Shown here: piece after piece, positions 35,905 through 46,090 of the stretch
How positions within the stretch are numbered: the stretch's first letter is position 1
Layout of the letters: each line of letters begins with the position of its first letter
DNA from: UBA2970 sp965221075
GTDB lineage: Bacteria > Verrucomicrobiota > Verrucomicrobiia > Limisphaerales > AAA164-E04
Length of the DNA stretch: 64,000 nucleotides
Assembly: GCA_965221075.1 (NCBI GenBank)
Contig: OZ244865.1
Coordinates: 248,001-312,000, forward strand
Direction of reading: 5' to 3'
Position numbers and translations under genes: made by a program
Notes under the pieces: generated by a model
The model's database searches: none
Told to the model about the DNA's origin: nothing
Seen by the model: the letters and a program-made list of their open reading frames with translations, nothing else

Positions 35905-38063
35905 CGCAGGATCCAGTCCACCGCCGCCTCGGTTCCCTGGCCGGGGTTCCCGAAGGCCAGGGCGCCGGGATCCTCCAGGTGGCGCCGCGCCAGCATGGCC
36001 TGGACCGGCGCGGGCTCGCCGGAGATCCACAGCGGTCCCGGGGGAGCGGCCAGGAGGAAGCCGGGCAGATCCAGGTAGCGGGCCCCGCCGGGCAGGAAGT
36101 CGGGATGCCGGATGCCGTCCACCTCCTCGAAGCGGAAGCCCTGGGTGTCGATGGCGCAGGCGTCCAGAGCGTCTCCCGCCACGCAGCGGGCCACCGCGGC
36201 CCAGTGGCCGGCCCCGAGGACGCCCGCCAGGACCAGCCGGCCGGACTGGCGCTCGTGGCCTCTGATGTACCGGATGCAGGTGAGCAGGTCGTGGATCCGC
36301 TGGGCGAAAAGGGAGTGGTTGTAGCCCAGGGTGTAGGCAGCGGCCTGGCGGGGGTTGTCCACCCGGCGGGTGGGGCTATCGGACTGTCCATCGGCCAGCG
36401 ACTCGCCCTGGAGGAACAGATCGGGGGCGGCCACCGAGAACCCGCCGTCCAGCAGGCGCTCGACCTCCGGGCGCAGCCGCCCGTCCGATCCGTACAGGCC
36501 GTCCTTGCCCCGGGGCAACGGGACCAGCGCCGTGTGGCCCTTCCAGCTGTCGGGGTAGAGGAAGACGATGGGCACCGACTCGCCGTAGGTGGCGTTCTCC
36601 AGGAGCCCCGCCATCTCCAGGTGGGAGCCCTTGTCCTCCTTGTGGTTGAGGGCCCATTCCACCTCGCCTGCCGACTCCAGGGTCCGTCCCGCGATCACCT
36701 CCAGGGCCGGAGCTGCCCTCCGGGCGAATTCCCCGGGCTCCTCGAGCCATTCCTCCAGCTGCCTGCTGGCGTCCCGGTGCCAGTGGGCCAGGAGCTTCCT
36801 CTCGAACTCCTCTCCTCCCTCGGGGCGGGGATGCTGCTCGTCCCACACGCTCATCTGCTCCCGGGAGAGCAGGTCGTAGTCCCGTTCCAGGATCGGCTCG
36901 CTCTCCCCCAGCTCCAGGTGGCGGTTGAACCAGCGGTACATCGCGCCCCGGCTCACCGCGTTGTAGTTGTGCCCGAAGTGGTTCAGGGCCTCCAGCATCA
37001 CGCTGTCGCCGTGCCCCAGCAGCCGGTACAGTGCCTGCAGCTGGGGGAAGCCGTCGGTGGCCATGTCGCGGGTCCAGTCGTCGGCTCCGGTCAGTCCCAG
37101 GGGGCGCGGCGCGAAGAGGGCGCTTATCTCCACGTTCCCGGTTCCGACGCGCAGCAGCGACGCGTTTTCGCAGGTGCAGCCTCCCTGCATGGCGGTGCCC
37201 ACCATCACCGCCGGAAAGGCGCAGGACAGCCGGGGATCGATGGCGGCCAGCATGAAGGTCTGGGTGCCGCCCCCGCTGGCTCCGGTGATGGCCAGGCGGC
37301 CCTTATCCACATCGGGGAGCGCCTCCAGAAAGTCGAGGGCCCGGATAGAGTTCCAGGTCTGCAGCCCCATCACGCTCTGCAGGTGGCTCTCGGCCCTGGG
37401 GGTGTAGAGTCCCCAGCTTTCCCCCTGGTTCATCTCAGGGCGTTCCTGGGCGAATCGATGCGCCAGCTGGTAGGAGATCTGGACCGAGTCGGCGTAGCCG
37501 ATCATGTCGTAGTGGAACACCACGCATCCCATCCGGGCCAGCTGCACGCAGCGGGACTGCAGGGGGCTTCGCCCTCCCGACTCGAAGCGCTCGGCTCCAC
37601 GGGCAATGGCCTCCCTGACGCGGGAGTCGTCGGTGAACCGGCCCTCGGACCAGTGGCCGTGGGGGCAGAGAACGCCGGGAAAGGGTCCCGCCTTGCCCCG
37701 GGGGCGGTAGAGGTTGCCAGTGAGGAAGAAACCCGGGAAGCTCTCCAGGTATACCTTCTCCACGGTGTATTCCGGGAATTCCAGCTTCCCGTGGACTGCC
37801 GGACGCAGCGGAGTCTTCCGCGGCATGGGCCATAGGCCCTGGGAGACCAGGATCCTCCTCTTCACCTGCTCGGCCCGCTTTTCCCATTCCTCGAGGCTGC
37901 CGGGCGCCTTGAAGGGGAAGTGGCCGTCGAGGTCCTTCAGTGGCTCAAGCCTCGAATCGCGGAATTCTTCGCCGGGAGGCAGGGCCTGGGGAGGTCCCTG
38001 CGCGGACCAGAGGCGCGGCTCTCCTGCCGCGATCAGCAGGAGCAGGCACAGGGCGATTCTCAT
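35901..38063 (-). CDS. Secreted alpha/beta-hydrolase, acetylxylan-esterase-like
   Basis: 720 residues from ATG 38063; a hydrophobic signal peptide occupies residues 1-20. The first hydrolase domain contains PGVLCPHGHW and the nucleophile elbow ITGASGGGTQ (about Ser263), with downstream EALNHFGHNYN possibly holding the His. The C-terminal 250 residues hold a second, hydrolase-like part (VPIVFLYPDSW, VLAGVLGAGHW) in which the serine elbow is replaced by GVLGAG, so it may be inactive. Resembles secreted carbohydrate or xylan esterases; the substrate is unknown. Start supported by ATGA overlap with the gene at 38060. Confidence 0.8.
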   Translation of the reverse strand: MRIALCLLLLIAAGEPRLWSAQGPPQALPPGEEFRDSRLEPLKDLDGHFPFKAPGSLEEWEKRAEQVKRRILVSQGLWPMPRKTPLRPAVHGKLEFPEYTVEKVYLESFPGFFLTGNLYRPRGKAGPFPGVLCPHGHWSEGRFTDDSRVREAIARGAERFESGGRSPLQSRCVQLARMGCVVFHYDMIGYADSVQISYQLAHRFAQERPEMNQGESWGLYTPRAESHLQSVMGLQTWNSIRALDFLEALPDVDKGRLAITGASGGGTQTFMLAAIDPRLSCAFPAVMVGTAMQGGCTCENASLLRVGTGNVEISALFAPRPLGLTGADDWTRDMATDGFPQLQALYRLLGHGDSVMLEALNHFGHNYNAVSRGAMYRWFNRHLELGESEPILERDYDLLSREQMSVWDEQHPRPEGGEEFERKLLAHWHRDASRQLEEWLEEPGEFARRAAPALEVIAGRTLESAGEVEWALNHKEDKGSHLEMAGLLENATYGESVPIVFLYPDSWKGHTALVPLPRGKDGLYGSDGRLRPEVERLLDGGFSVAAPDLFLQGESLADGQSDSPTRRVDNPRQAAAYTLGYNHSLFAQRIHDLLTCIRYIRGHERQSGRLVLAGVLGAGHWAAVARCVAGDALDACAIDTQGFRFEEVDGIRHPDFLPGGARYLDLPGFLLAAPPGPLWISGEPAPVQAMLARRHLEDPGALAFGNPGQGTEAAVDWILR

Positions 38064-38623
38064 TGCCTGATCCGATGGGTGGCGAGGATGTGGTCTACCA
38101 GGAGGGAGAACTCCGCTTCCTGGATCCGTTGCAGGATTCCGTACTGCTGGACTTGTCCCGGATCGGCCCCGGTGCAGGCGTCGACAAAGGCCATGGGGTC
38201 CCACTCTCCTCCTGGAAAGAGCTTCTGCTGCAGGGGTTCTTCCAGCTCTCCCTGCAGAGCGTCGACGAGCCGTGGATAGCATGGGTGCTGTCCCACCTTG
38301 CGGAACCAGTACTTGGCATTGCTGTTGTCGGGCTCCCTCCGGTGCATGATCCCGTGGAGGAAGAAGCCTTCGGCCGAGCCGACACCCTGGGATATCCGGT
38401 GGGAGGCCTCCAGGTGATCGTGCCAGAGCAGGGCAGCCGCCTGGAGCAGCCGACAGGTCTCTCCAACCGGGTTGGAACCAGCAGGAAAGTCCTCCAGCCG
38501 GTCGAGCAGCACTTCCGGAGGTGCAACACCCTCCCGGACCTGGGGGCCCAGCGCCGGGAGTCCGGGCGTGCGGATCCGCAAGAGGAATTCGGAAGCCTGT
38601 TCCGCAATATCGGGAATGGTCAC
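38060..38623 (-). CDS. Conserved protein of unknown function (187 aa)
   Basis: 187 residues, soluble, mostly helical. Recognisable features are LLQAAALLWHDHLEASHRISQ and a FLHGIMHRREPDNSNAKYWFRKVG stretch rich in His, Asp and Trp that could be a metal site. ATGA overlaps link it to the PpiC gene upstream and the esterase downstream, so the three form an operon. I do not recognise a named family. Confidence 0.72.
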   Translation of the reverse strand: MTIPDIAEQASEFLLRIRTPGLPALGPQVREGVAPPEVLLDRLEDFPAGSNPVGETCRLLQAAALLWHDHLEASHRISQGVGSAEGFFLHGIMHRREPDNSNAKYWFRKVGQHPCYPRLVDALQGELEEPLQQKLFPGGEWDPMAFVDACTGADPGQVQQYGILQRIQEAEFSLLVDHILATHRIRQ

Positions 38624-39471
38624 GACTCGTCGGGTTCCTCGGTGATGGACGCCTTCTCTCGCAGGCCGTCGACGATTGCCTGGAGCTGGTCCTCCTTGCG
38701 CGTCTCGATCAGATCCTGCTGCACCTTGTCACGGATCTCCTCGAAGGCGGGCGCCCTAGCCGACTCCTTGTCAATCACCTTGGCGATGTGGAAGCCGCTG
38801 CTGGAAGCGAAGACGGGGCTGATCTCGCCCACCCTCATGGAAAAAGTGACGAACTCGAACTCGTCGAGCAGCTCGCCGCGCTGGTACCAGTCCAGATCCA
38901 CCTCCTCCTCGGGCTTGTCGGAAAACGCCCTGGCGGCCTCCTGGAAGTCCCTGCCCTCCATCAGCTCCTCCCGGACCTGGCAGCATTCACGGAAGAGCTT
39001 CTCGCGGTCGCTGGCCTGCCGCAGGGACTTGTAGATGTGCAGGGCCCTCACCCTCGGTTCGAGGGTGTAGCGGTCGAGTTTCTCCCCGTAGAACGCCCGC
39101 AGTTCCCCGTCGCCGGGTCGACCGACGCCTCCGGTTGCCTTGACGATGAAGTTGTCCACCTTGCAGTCCATCGCCACCTGGCTGCGGATCATCTCCCTCT
39201 CCTCGGGCTGGATCCTGTTCTTCTCCAGATCCTTGCAGATCCGGTCGAGCAGGGGGCGGATCTGGCTCTCCTCGGGTTCAGGCATGGTCTGGCGCGCTTC
39301 CTGCACCAGCAGCACACGCCCGATCACGTTTTGCTTGGCTTCGGCAAGGAACTCGTCGTCGCGTTCGCAGCAGCTGGCCTGGCTCTTCTGCTCGTGCCAG
39401 GACTTGATCCTGGAGAACTCCTGCTGGATCCATCCCGGATCCACGGTCTCCCCGTTGACGGTGATGGGCAT
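38620..39471 (-). CDS. PpiC/parvulin-type peptidyl-prolyl isomerase
   Basis: 283 residues. An N-terminal helical SurA-like region is followed by a parvulin domain at about 135-250, with RVRALHIYKS, a DFQEAARAFSD strand and a VGEISPVFASSSGFHIAKV core typical of rotamases. No signal peptide is visible, so it may be cytoplasmic or exported in an unusual way. It heads the esterase operon and could assist folding of the secreted enzyme (inference). Confidence 0.82.
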   Translation of the reverse strand: MPITVNGETVDPGWIQQEFSRIKSWHEQKSQASCCERDDEFLAEAKQNVIGRVLLVQEARQTMPEPEESQIRPLLDRICKDLEKNRIQPEEREMIRSQVAMDCKVDNFIVKATGGVGRPGDGELRAFYGEKLDRYTLEPRVRALHIYKSLRQASDREKLFRECCQVREELMEGRDFQEAARAFSDKPEEEVDLDWYQRGELLDEFEFVTFSMRVGEISPVFASSSGFHIAKVIDKESARAPAFEEIRDKVQQDLIETRKEDQLQAIVDGLREKASITEEPDES

Positions 39472-39823
39472 GCAGCCCGGATGCTAGCGGCTCCATCCAA
39501 CGTTGGCAATGGACCCTCCCCGCGTTAGTCGCGTCTTGGCTGTTCTCTACCTGCCCGTGCATCCTCTGGATCGATGCCGGGTCGAACAGACCCAATCGGC
39601 AAGGTCGTGAACAAGTAGAGGAACGATCCTTGCGTGGGCTAGCAGTGCGCGACATGTCCTGCCGCCGACAGCAATCAAGGCAGTAGCGGCTTGTTCCGGC
39701 GGAACGGCGGAAGAAGAGCCCTGTATGTTTCCTTTGTTGGTGACAGGGGTAGCGATGGGGTGCAGGATCAGGACCGTCGATCATCCGTCATTTCAGTCAT
39801 AACTGCTGTCTGTCGTGAGCACC
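39472..39823. other. Divergent intergenic region, no gene seen
   Basis: 352 bp between the PpiC gene (minus) and the TlpA-like gene (plus). No RNA gene or clear promoter boxes were recognised, though promoters for both sides must lie here. Confidence 0.5.
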
Positions 39824-40978
39824 ATGAAGCACATCCTCTCCCTCTCTCTCCTATTTGCCCTGCTACCCCTGCCATTGGCGCAGGGAGAGGAAGGGGATGC
39901 TCAGGAGCTGTTCTCGAAGCTTGCAGGAATGGCTATCGAACCGGGACTGGCATCAAGCGACTCGAAGTCGATCACGATGGAGGATGATCCCTCTCTCGGG
40001 CAGCTTGGGGAGGATCTCCTGCAGCTTCTGGTCGAAAGGGATGCGTCGGCATACCTGGACTCCAGCGTGGTTTCTCCCGAGATTCTCGGGCATGTGGCCG
40101 AGATCGACGAAGCTGTCATACCTGCCATCCGTGCCCAGATCAGTTCAACTCTCCAGGAAGGCGTGGAAAGCGTGCTGGACATGGTATCGAAGCTCGCCAT
40201 ACCCGACGAGGAGGGAACATTCCAGGTGAAGTCGATCGAGGTCGGCAGCCTGATCAAGAACACCGCCGACAGCGGAGTCCTGATGGGGAGCGGGATCGAG
40301 ATCCAGTTCGCTCTGACACCCGAAGCGATCAACAATCTCGACGGGAAGTACCAGGGAGAGTACGTCATGAACGTGGACGCTGCCATGCGCTCGGTCGACG
40401 GTTGGGGCCTGATCGGTCGCCATATCGGATGGATGAGCCTCCCCGACGCGTTGCTGGGGGAGGAAGGCAAGGCTGCTCTGCAAGCTGAGGCCTACTTGAA
40501 GGAGCACGGCACCTTGATGCCCGGGACAATGGCTCCCGAGTTCACCTTCTACTCCCTGATAGATGACGCCGAGTTCGACAGCAAGACAGAGCTGAAGGGC
40601 AAAGTTGTGGTGCTGGAGTTCTGGGCTACATGGTGCAGGCCCTGCCAGGAGCCCATGGCCAAGCTGCAGACGTATGTGGAGCAGAACCCTGGATGGCAGG
40701 ACAAAGTGGAAGTGCTGGCGTTGAGCATCGATGCGACTCGCGAGAAGGCCTTGGCGCATCTCAACAAGAACGGCTGGACCTCCACCCGAAACGTCTGGGG
40801 CGGTCCTGGGGAATGGAACGCCAGCGCCCCCTCGGCCTACAAGGTGAGCGGTATCCCCGCCATGTATCTGATCGGCGCCGACGGGATGATTGCCAACGCT
40901 GGGCATCCAATGACCCTGGATGTGCCCATGCTAGTCGAGGAACTATTGAACAGCACAGGAGAGGCCACCCAGAACTGA
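39824..40978 (+). CDS. Secreted TlpA/ResA-like thioredoxin-domain protein
   Basis: 384 residues from ATG 39824 (a GTG 9 nt upstream is less likely). A signal peptide (about 1-20) precedes a 200-residue helical/beta region of unknown fold, then a TlpA-like thioredoxin domain with FWATWCRPCQEP (Cys271/Cys274), cis-Pro SGIPAMYLIG and YKV. It should act as a periplasmic thiol-disulfide oxidoreductase. It lies just before the CRISPR leader, but its composition is like the chromosome, not the array. Confidence 0.85.
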   Translation: MKHILSLSLLFALLPLPLAQGEEGDAQELFSKLAGMAIEPGLASSDSKSITMEDDPSLGQLGEDLLQLLVERDASAYLDSSVVSPEILGHVAEIDEAVIPAIRAQISSTLQEGVESVLDMVSKLAIPDEEGTFQVKSIEVGSLIKNTADSGVLMGSGIEIQFALTPEAINNLDGKYQGEYVMNVDAAMRSVDGWGLIGRHIGWMSLPDALLGEEGKAALQAEAYLKEHGTLMPGTMAPEFTFYSLIDDAEFDSKTELKGKVVVLEFWATWCRPCQEPMAKLQTYVEQNPGWQDKVEVLALSIDATREKALAHLNKNGWTSTRNVWGGPGEWNASAPSAYKVSGIPAMYLIGADGMIANAGHPMTLDVPMLVEELLNSTGEATQN

Positions 40979-41407
40979 TCCCTCGACGGATTCACCTTCC
41001 GCAGTCCTGCAGGATATGATCGACTCTCCTGGAGATCGGGACGAGTAGCTGTTCATGCTTATGGGAGACGTGCACCAAAAGACAGGATAACCTGCTGGAA
41101 ATCAATCGGAGAGCGGGCAAGACCCCGCTCAGGCCGAATCCGCAAGATTGTTCATGCTTGGAAGGAGCAGGCTACGTCCTCCGATCCCTTGACAGTCCAA
41201 TCGACCCGCTCCACATCTTTTGCCGAAGAATATGCGAGCAGCCAGGTGCCTTCAAACTGCCAAGTAGCACGCGATCCGGTCAAGTTGCTGATAATAAACA
41301 TCATAGCCCAAGCTGCATTCTGTCCGCAGACAAAGAGACAGTATCAGGGCCAGTCACCCGCTATTTGCCAGATACATCCATCAGGATCAGCAACTTACAG
41401 CTGGTTA
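40979..41407 (+). promoter_or_regulatory. CRISPR leader region
   Basis: 429 bp, more AT-rich than the chromosome, ending directly in the first repeat. It holds two copies of TGTTCATGCTT (around 41051 and 41150) and a 7-bp hairpin (41111-41130). The repeats end in ATTGAAGC on this strand, so crRNA transcription should run rightwards from here. No clear -10/-35 pair could be chosen. Confidence 0.6.
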
Positions 41408-44400
41408 GTTTCCGCGCCTGCGAAGGCGCGGCCTCATTGAAGCTTCTCTTGCATCCCCCGTTTCGGCCTGGGCCTATTGTGTTTCCGCGCCTGCGAAGGC
41501 GCGGCCTCATTGAAGCTTGTTCATGACTTCTTCAGCATTTTTTATTGCTTCCTTGTTTCCGCGCCTGCGAAGGCGCGGCCTCATTGAAGCGTCATGCGGC
41601 AGCAGCGAGAGTTCTCGCTGGCCGACCGTTTCCGCGCCTGCGAAGGCGCGGCCTCATTGAAGCGTAGACTTCGTTCGTGTTCCAGCCTGCATCGACGGGT
41701 TTCCGCGCCTGCGAAGGCGCGGCCTCATTGAAGCTGCGGAGCCGCGCACGACACGGCCAAGCCAGGTTTTGGGTTTCCGCGCCTGCGAAGGCGCGGCCTC
41801 ATTGAAGCGCGTCGAGGATGCGGGCGACTTGAAGGACCTCTACAGTTTCCGCGCCTGCGAAGGCGCGGCCTCATTGAAGCAATCAGGGGGGCGGCGCAAG
41901 ACCTTCTGACCACCTACGGTTTCCGCGCCTGCGAAGGCGCGGCCTCATTGAAGCCTTCAGCTCGGACACCGCTCCCCGGTATAGGGCCTGCGTTTCCGCG
42001 CCTGCGAAGGCGCGGCCTCATTGAAGCCCGCGCTTGCGCTGGTCTGCGCGCTAATGGACTTGTGTTTCCGCGCCTGCGAAGGCGCGGCCTCATTGAAGCA
42101 AGGGGAGCCGATTGAGTTCTCTCGCCGCCTCCTCGGTTTCCGCGCCTGCGAAGGCGCGGCCTCATTGAAGCATGTTGGCGGGGATATCGTTGGGAGTCGC
42201 CGTCGGCGAGGTTTCCGCGCCTGCGAAGGCGCGGCCTCATTGAAGCGGGTAATGACCGTTGCAGACCGAGACGCGGTCGCAGTTTCCGCGCCTGCGAAGG
42301 CGCGGCCTCATTGAAGCGATGCATCCATGACTGCCCATGTCCGCTGTACCGCGCCGTTTCCGCGCCTGCGAAGGCGCGGCCTCATTGAAGCGCTGATCTC
42401 CTCGTACGACGCCGTGCCATGCTCCGCCGTTTCCGCGCCTGCGAAGGCGCGGCCTCATTGAAGCAATGAAATGTACCTAGCGGCTCGCGAAATTTACGGA
42501 GTTTCCGCGCCTGCGAAGGCGCGGCCTCATTGAAGCCGGGAATGTTTTCGCGCGGCACGCAATCGGCGATTGGGTTTCCGCGCCTGCGAAGGCGCGGCCT
42601 CATTGAAGCCCTCTGGATCGTCGTTGCATCGTGCCCACCGCGAGCGTTTCCGCGCCTGCGAAGGCGCGGCCTCATTGAAGCTTTTTCTGCTTGACTCCTG
42701 GCGGGAGAGCCGATAAGGGGTTTCCGCGCCTGCGAAGGCGCGGCCTCATTGAAGCCTCGCATCAGTGCCAGACGTCGCCACCGTGGAGTTCAGTTTCCGC
42801 GCCTGCGAAGGCGCGGCCTCATTGAAGCAAGAGCGGATACAAACCTTCGGGCCGATCCCTGCCGCAGTTTCCGCGCCTGCGAAGGCGCGGCCTCATTGAA
42901 GCTTTATGATTTCATGCGTATGCCGGGCAAATGCTGGAGTTTCCGCGCCTGCGAAGGCGCGGCCTCATTGAAGCGGCGGCGATCTCGGCGATTTTGTCAA
43001 GCGGTCGATGTACGTTTCCGCGCCTGCGAAGGCGCGGCCTCATTGAAGCCAAAAGATTGTCTGGACCATTCTGGGCCTGGTGGGCGGTTTCCGCGCCTGC
43101 GAAGGCGCGGCCTCATTGAAGCTGCTGGTTCTCCGGACGCCCGGGCCTCTGCTCGAATGTTTCCGCGCCTGCGAAGGCGCGGCCTCATTGAAGCGGGACG
43201 GTGGCGCACACCATGGACGCGGTCATCCGCGGTTTCCGCGCCTGCGAAGGCGCGGCCTCATTGAAGCTCCCGTGTCCGGGTCGATGCCCGGCCCAACGCC
43301 CTCGTTTCCGCGCCTGCGAAGGCGCGGCCTCATTGAAGCCCGATGTAGTTGTTCAGCACAACGCTAACGCCCGTGGTGTTTCCGCGCCTGCGAAGGCGCG
43401 GCCTCATTGAAGCGAGCGGATAATGACCAAGTACTCTACGGCCTAGCGGTGTTTCCGCGCCTGCGAAGGCGCGGCCTCATTGAAGCCCGCTTCCGCGCCG
43501 CAGCTCGCGATACCATGCGGCGGTTTCCGCGCCTGCGAAGGCGCGGCCTCATTGAAGCACTCGCTACTATGAGCGGATACAAGCTCTCTGACCGGTTTCC
43601 GCGCCTGCGAAGGCGCGGCCTCATTGAAGCCATGCCGTGCTCTACCATGTCGTATACGTGCCCCTCTGTTTCCGCGCCTGCGAAGGCGCGGCCTCATTGA
43701 AGCAGGACCGAGTTCTCATGAGAGAGGCCGTCGTTCTCGGCGGACGTTTCCGCGCCTGCGAAGGCGCGGCCTCATTGAAGCCGGATCCCCTGCGCAGACC
43801 AGGACGAAGCAGACCGTGTTTCCGCGCCTGCGAAGGCGCGGCCTCATTGAAGCATCAAGCACCTGCTCCGGATCCAGCTGCCCGATCGGGTTTCCGCGCC
43901 TGCGAAGGCGCGGCCTCATTGAAGCCTAATGCTGGCTAGGTCTATCGTGAGCCTACGCTTGGGTTTCCGCGCCTGCGAAGGCGCGGCCTCATTGAAGCCC
44001 GTTACAGCCTGGCCCGGCGGACCGCTCGGCCCTGATGTTTCCGCGCCTGCGAAGGCGCGGCCTCATTGAAGCCGTCAGGAGCGGCAATTTACCTTGTCAA
44101 CTCTCGCCGGTTTCCGCGCCTGCGAAGGCGCGGCCTCATTGAAGCCCGAGCTATTTTTACCAGGCTAACCGAATCGTCGAACGCCGTTTCCGCGCCTGCG
44201 AAGGCGCGGCCTCATTGAAGCCGTTCGCTCCGGTCTTGGTATTGCGGGGGGATGTCTAGTTTCCGCGCCTGCGAAGGCGCGGCCTCATTGAAGCCAGTCC
44301 AGTAGAGCGATGCCCCCTATGTTCACGTCCTGGTTTCCGCGCCTGCGAAGGCGCGGCCTCATTGAAGCCCGGCGTAGTCGTTGAGCTCGGAGACCGTGGA

Positions 44401-45096
44401 GGCAGTTTCCGCGCCTGCGAAGGCGCGGCCTCATTGAAGCCATGAATCATCTCGTGAAGGCAAGCCTGGAGTCGCGTTTCCGCGCCTGCGAAGGCGCGGC
44501 CTCATTGAAGCCATGAATCATCTCGTGAAGGCAAGCCTGGAGTCGCGTTTCCGCGCCTGCGAAGGCGCGGCCTCATTGAAGCGCGCTCATCCCCTCCACA
44601 TCTTCGATCCGCGGCTCGGGGTTTCCGCGCCTGCGAAGGCGCGGCCTCATTGAAGCGCTACGTCGAAACCGTCGGAGAAGGCGTCTAGCATTTCATGTTT
44701 CCGCGCCTGCGAAGGCGCGGCCTCATTGAAGCCGCTGCTGCTTCAGCTCCTCCTTCCACTCCTGTAGGGTTTCCGCGCCTGCGAAGGCGCGGCCTCATTG
44801 AAGCCTCATGTCTCGCCTCTTGCTCCGAATTCGCTGATGGGAGTTTCCGCGCCTGCGAAGGCGCGGCCTCATTGAAGCCCCTCTGGCTTGAGCGCGACGA
44901 CACACGCCGGGACCGTTTCCGCGCCTGCGAAGGCGCGGCCTCATTGAAGCATCCTCATGAACCGATGGAGGAAGCGACGGCCTCGTGGTTTCCGCGCCTG
45001 CGAAGGCGCGGCCTCATTGAAGCATAATTGCCGAGATCTTGCTACGGCTCCGGCCAACCGGTTTCCGCGCCTGCGAAGGCGCGGCCTCATTGAAGC
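41408..45096 (+). CRISPR. CRISPR array segment A, 51 repeats
   Basis: Repeat length 36 bp, beginning GTTTCCGCGCCTGCGAAGG and ending GCGGCCTCATTGAAGC; a 7-bp stem CCGCGCC/GGCGCGG encloses TGCGAA. I counted 51 copies starting every 71-74 bp (first 41408, last 45061). All looked identical. Spacers are mostly 35-38 nt. Spacers 44441-44475 and 44512-44546 are identical neighbours. The next repeat is split: its first four bases are at 45134-45137, before the transposon. The hairpin and ATTGAAGC handle fit a Cas6-type cut, which Csb2 would make. Confidence 0.98.
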
Positions 45097-45357
45097 CATT
45101 TGCTGGATGGCTTCGATCGGCGTTCTGGGAATGGTTTTGTTATTTACCTAGATATTCCGGTGAACCGGGAGATTTTTTTCGTTTATCCTCCGGCCATGTC
45201 GATACCATCCGGGCCCGCTGGCCATCCGGTGCGTCACAGAGGAGGTCCACCCCGTCGCTCCCTGGGCCGCCGCCATGGCTCCAGCATCGGAGTCCTCCCG
45301 AGAACGGGAGGATAGGAGCAGCGACAGCAACCAGAGAGAAGAGAGGCCCGCGCGGTG

Positions 45358-45981
45358 ATGGCCGCCGGGCCATGGCAGGCTATGCAACTACCCTTGAAGA
45401 TAGAGTGTACCTACGAGGAGTACCATACCCAGGAGCTGTGGAAGCAGGCAACACTCGAAGTGTGCCCCGTGCACAAGGACGGGCTCTGCCGCATCCAGAG
45501 GAACGGCGTCTACTGGCGCTACGGGCCCCACGGCAAGGGCAGGACATGCGTCGCCCGGTTCGTCTGCATCAGGATCGACGAGGACGGGCGCGTCGTGAAG
45601 CTCAGCTTCTCGCTGCTTCCGCAGTTCTTCGCGGCCCGGACCCGGGGAACGCTGCAGGAATACGAGGATCAGGTAGCGGCGGCCGAGTCGGAGGGGCCGT
45701 GGAAGGCGTCGCTGAAACACGCTCCCCACAAGAGGAGCGAGCGGAGGGATGCCTTCCGGTGGCTGAGCCGGCGGATGGAGGCTCTGCACAGGGGCCTCAA
45801 GGGGATCGTCGGGCACCTTCCCGACATCTTCAAGGGCTGCGAGGCCACCGTGTCCTCGATGCGCAAGGCTCTGGGACGGGAGGATCTCCTGCTCCATCTG
45901 CGCCAGGAGCTGGCAGGCTCCGGGCAGGCGGTCATCCTGCAGAAGACGCTCTCGCCGGTCGGATTCCGTCCCCACAGGTAG
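45358..45981 (+). CDS. Transposon ORF1, small Cys-containing protein
   Basis: 207 residues if started at ATG 45358; a later ATG at 45382 is possible. The N-terminal part has VCPVHKDGLCRIQRNGVYW and GRTCVARFVC, which suggests a zinc-binding module like those in small transposon-linked proteins (a DUF6431-like pattern, not verified). The C-terminal part is basic and helical. It is likely to bind transposon DNA or assist target choice; this is inferred only from position. Confidence 0.6.
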   Translation: MAAGPWQAMQLPLKIECTYEEYHTQELWKQATLEVCPVHKDGLCRIQRNGVYWRYGPHGKGRTCVARFVCIRIDEDGRVVKLSFSLLPQFFAARTRGTLQEYEDQVAAAESEGPWKASLKHAPHKRSERRDAFRWLSRRMEALHRGLKGIVGHLPDIFKGCEATVSSMRKALGREDLLLHLRQELAGSGQAVILQKTLSPVGFRPHR

Positions 45982-46090
45982 GTCGTCCGGTTCGGAGAAA
46001 GGAGCCCCACACAAGCCGCCGGTAGCTTTCTTCGGCCGGACCCCGATCATCTGGACCGGCAGCGCCACCGAGGCCTGCTGCCGACGAGAG

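Noticed and set aside
39278..39784. ORF overlapping the start of the PpiC gene
   Set aside because: Out of frame with PpiC and without similarity or a start signal; the overlapping isomerase frame is well supported.
41725..45027. Many ORFs repeating the same short peptide on both strands across the CRISPR arrays
   Set aside because: They are translations of the 36-bp repeat in frames without a stop and have no start signals. They are not genes.
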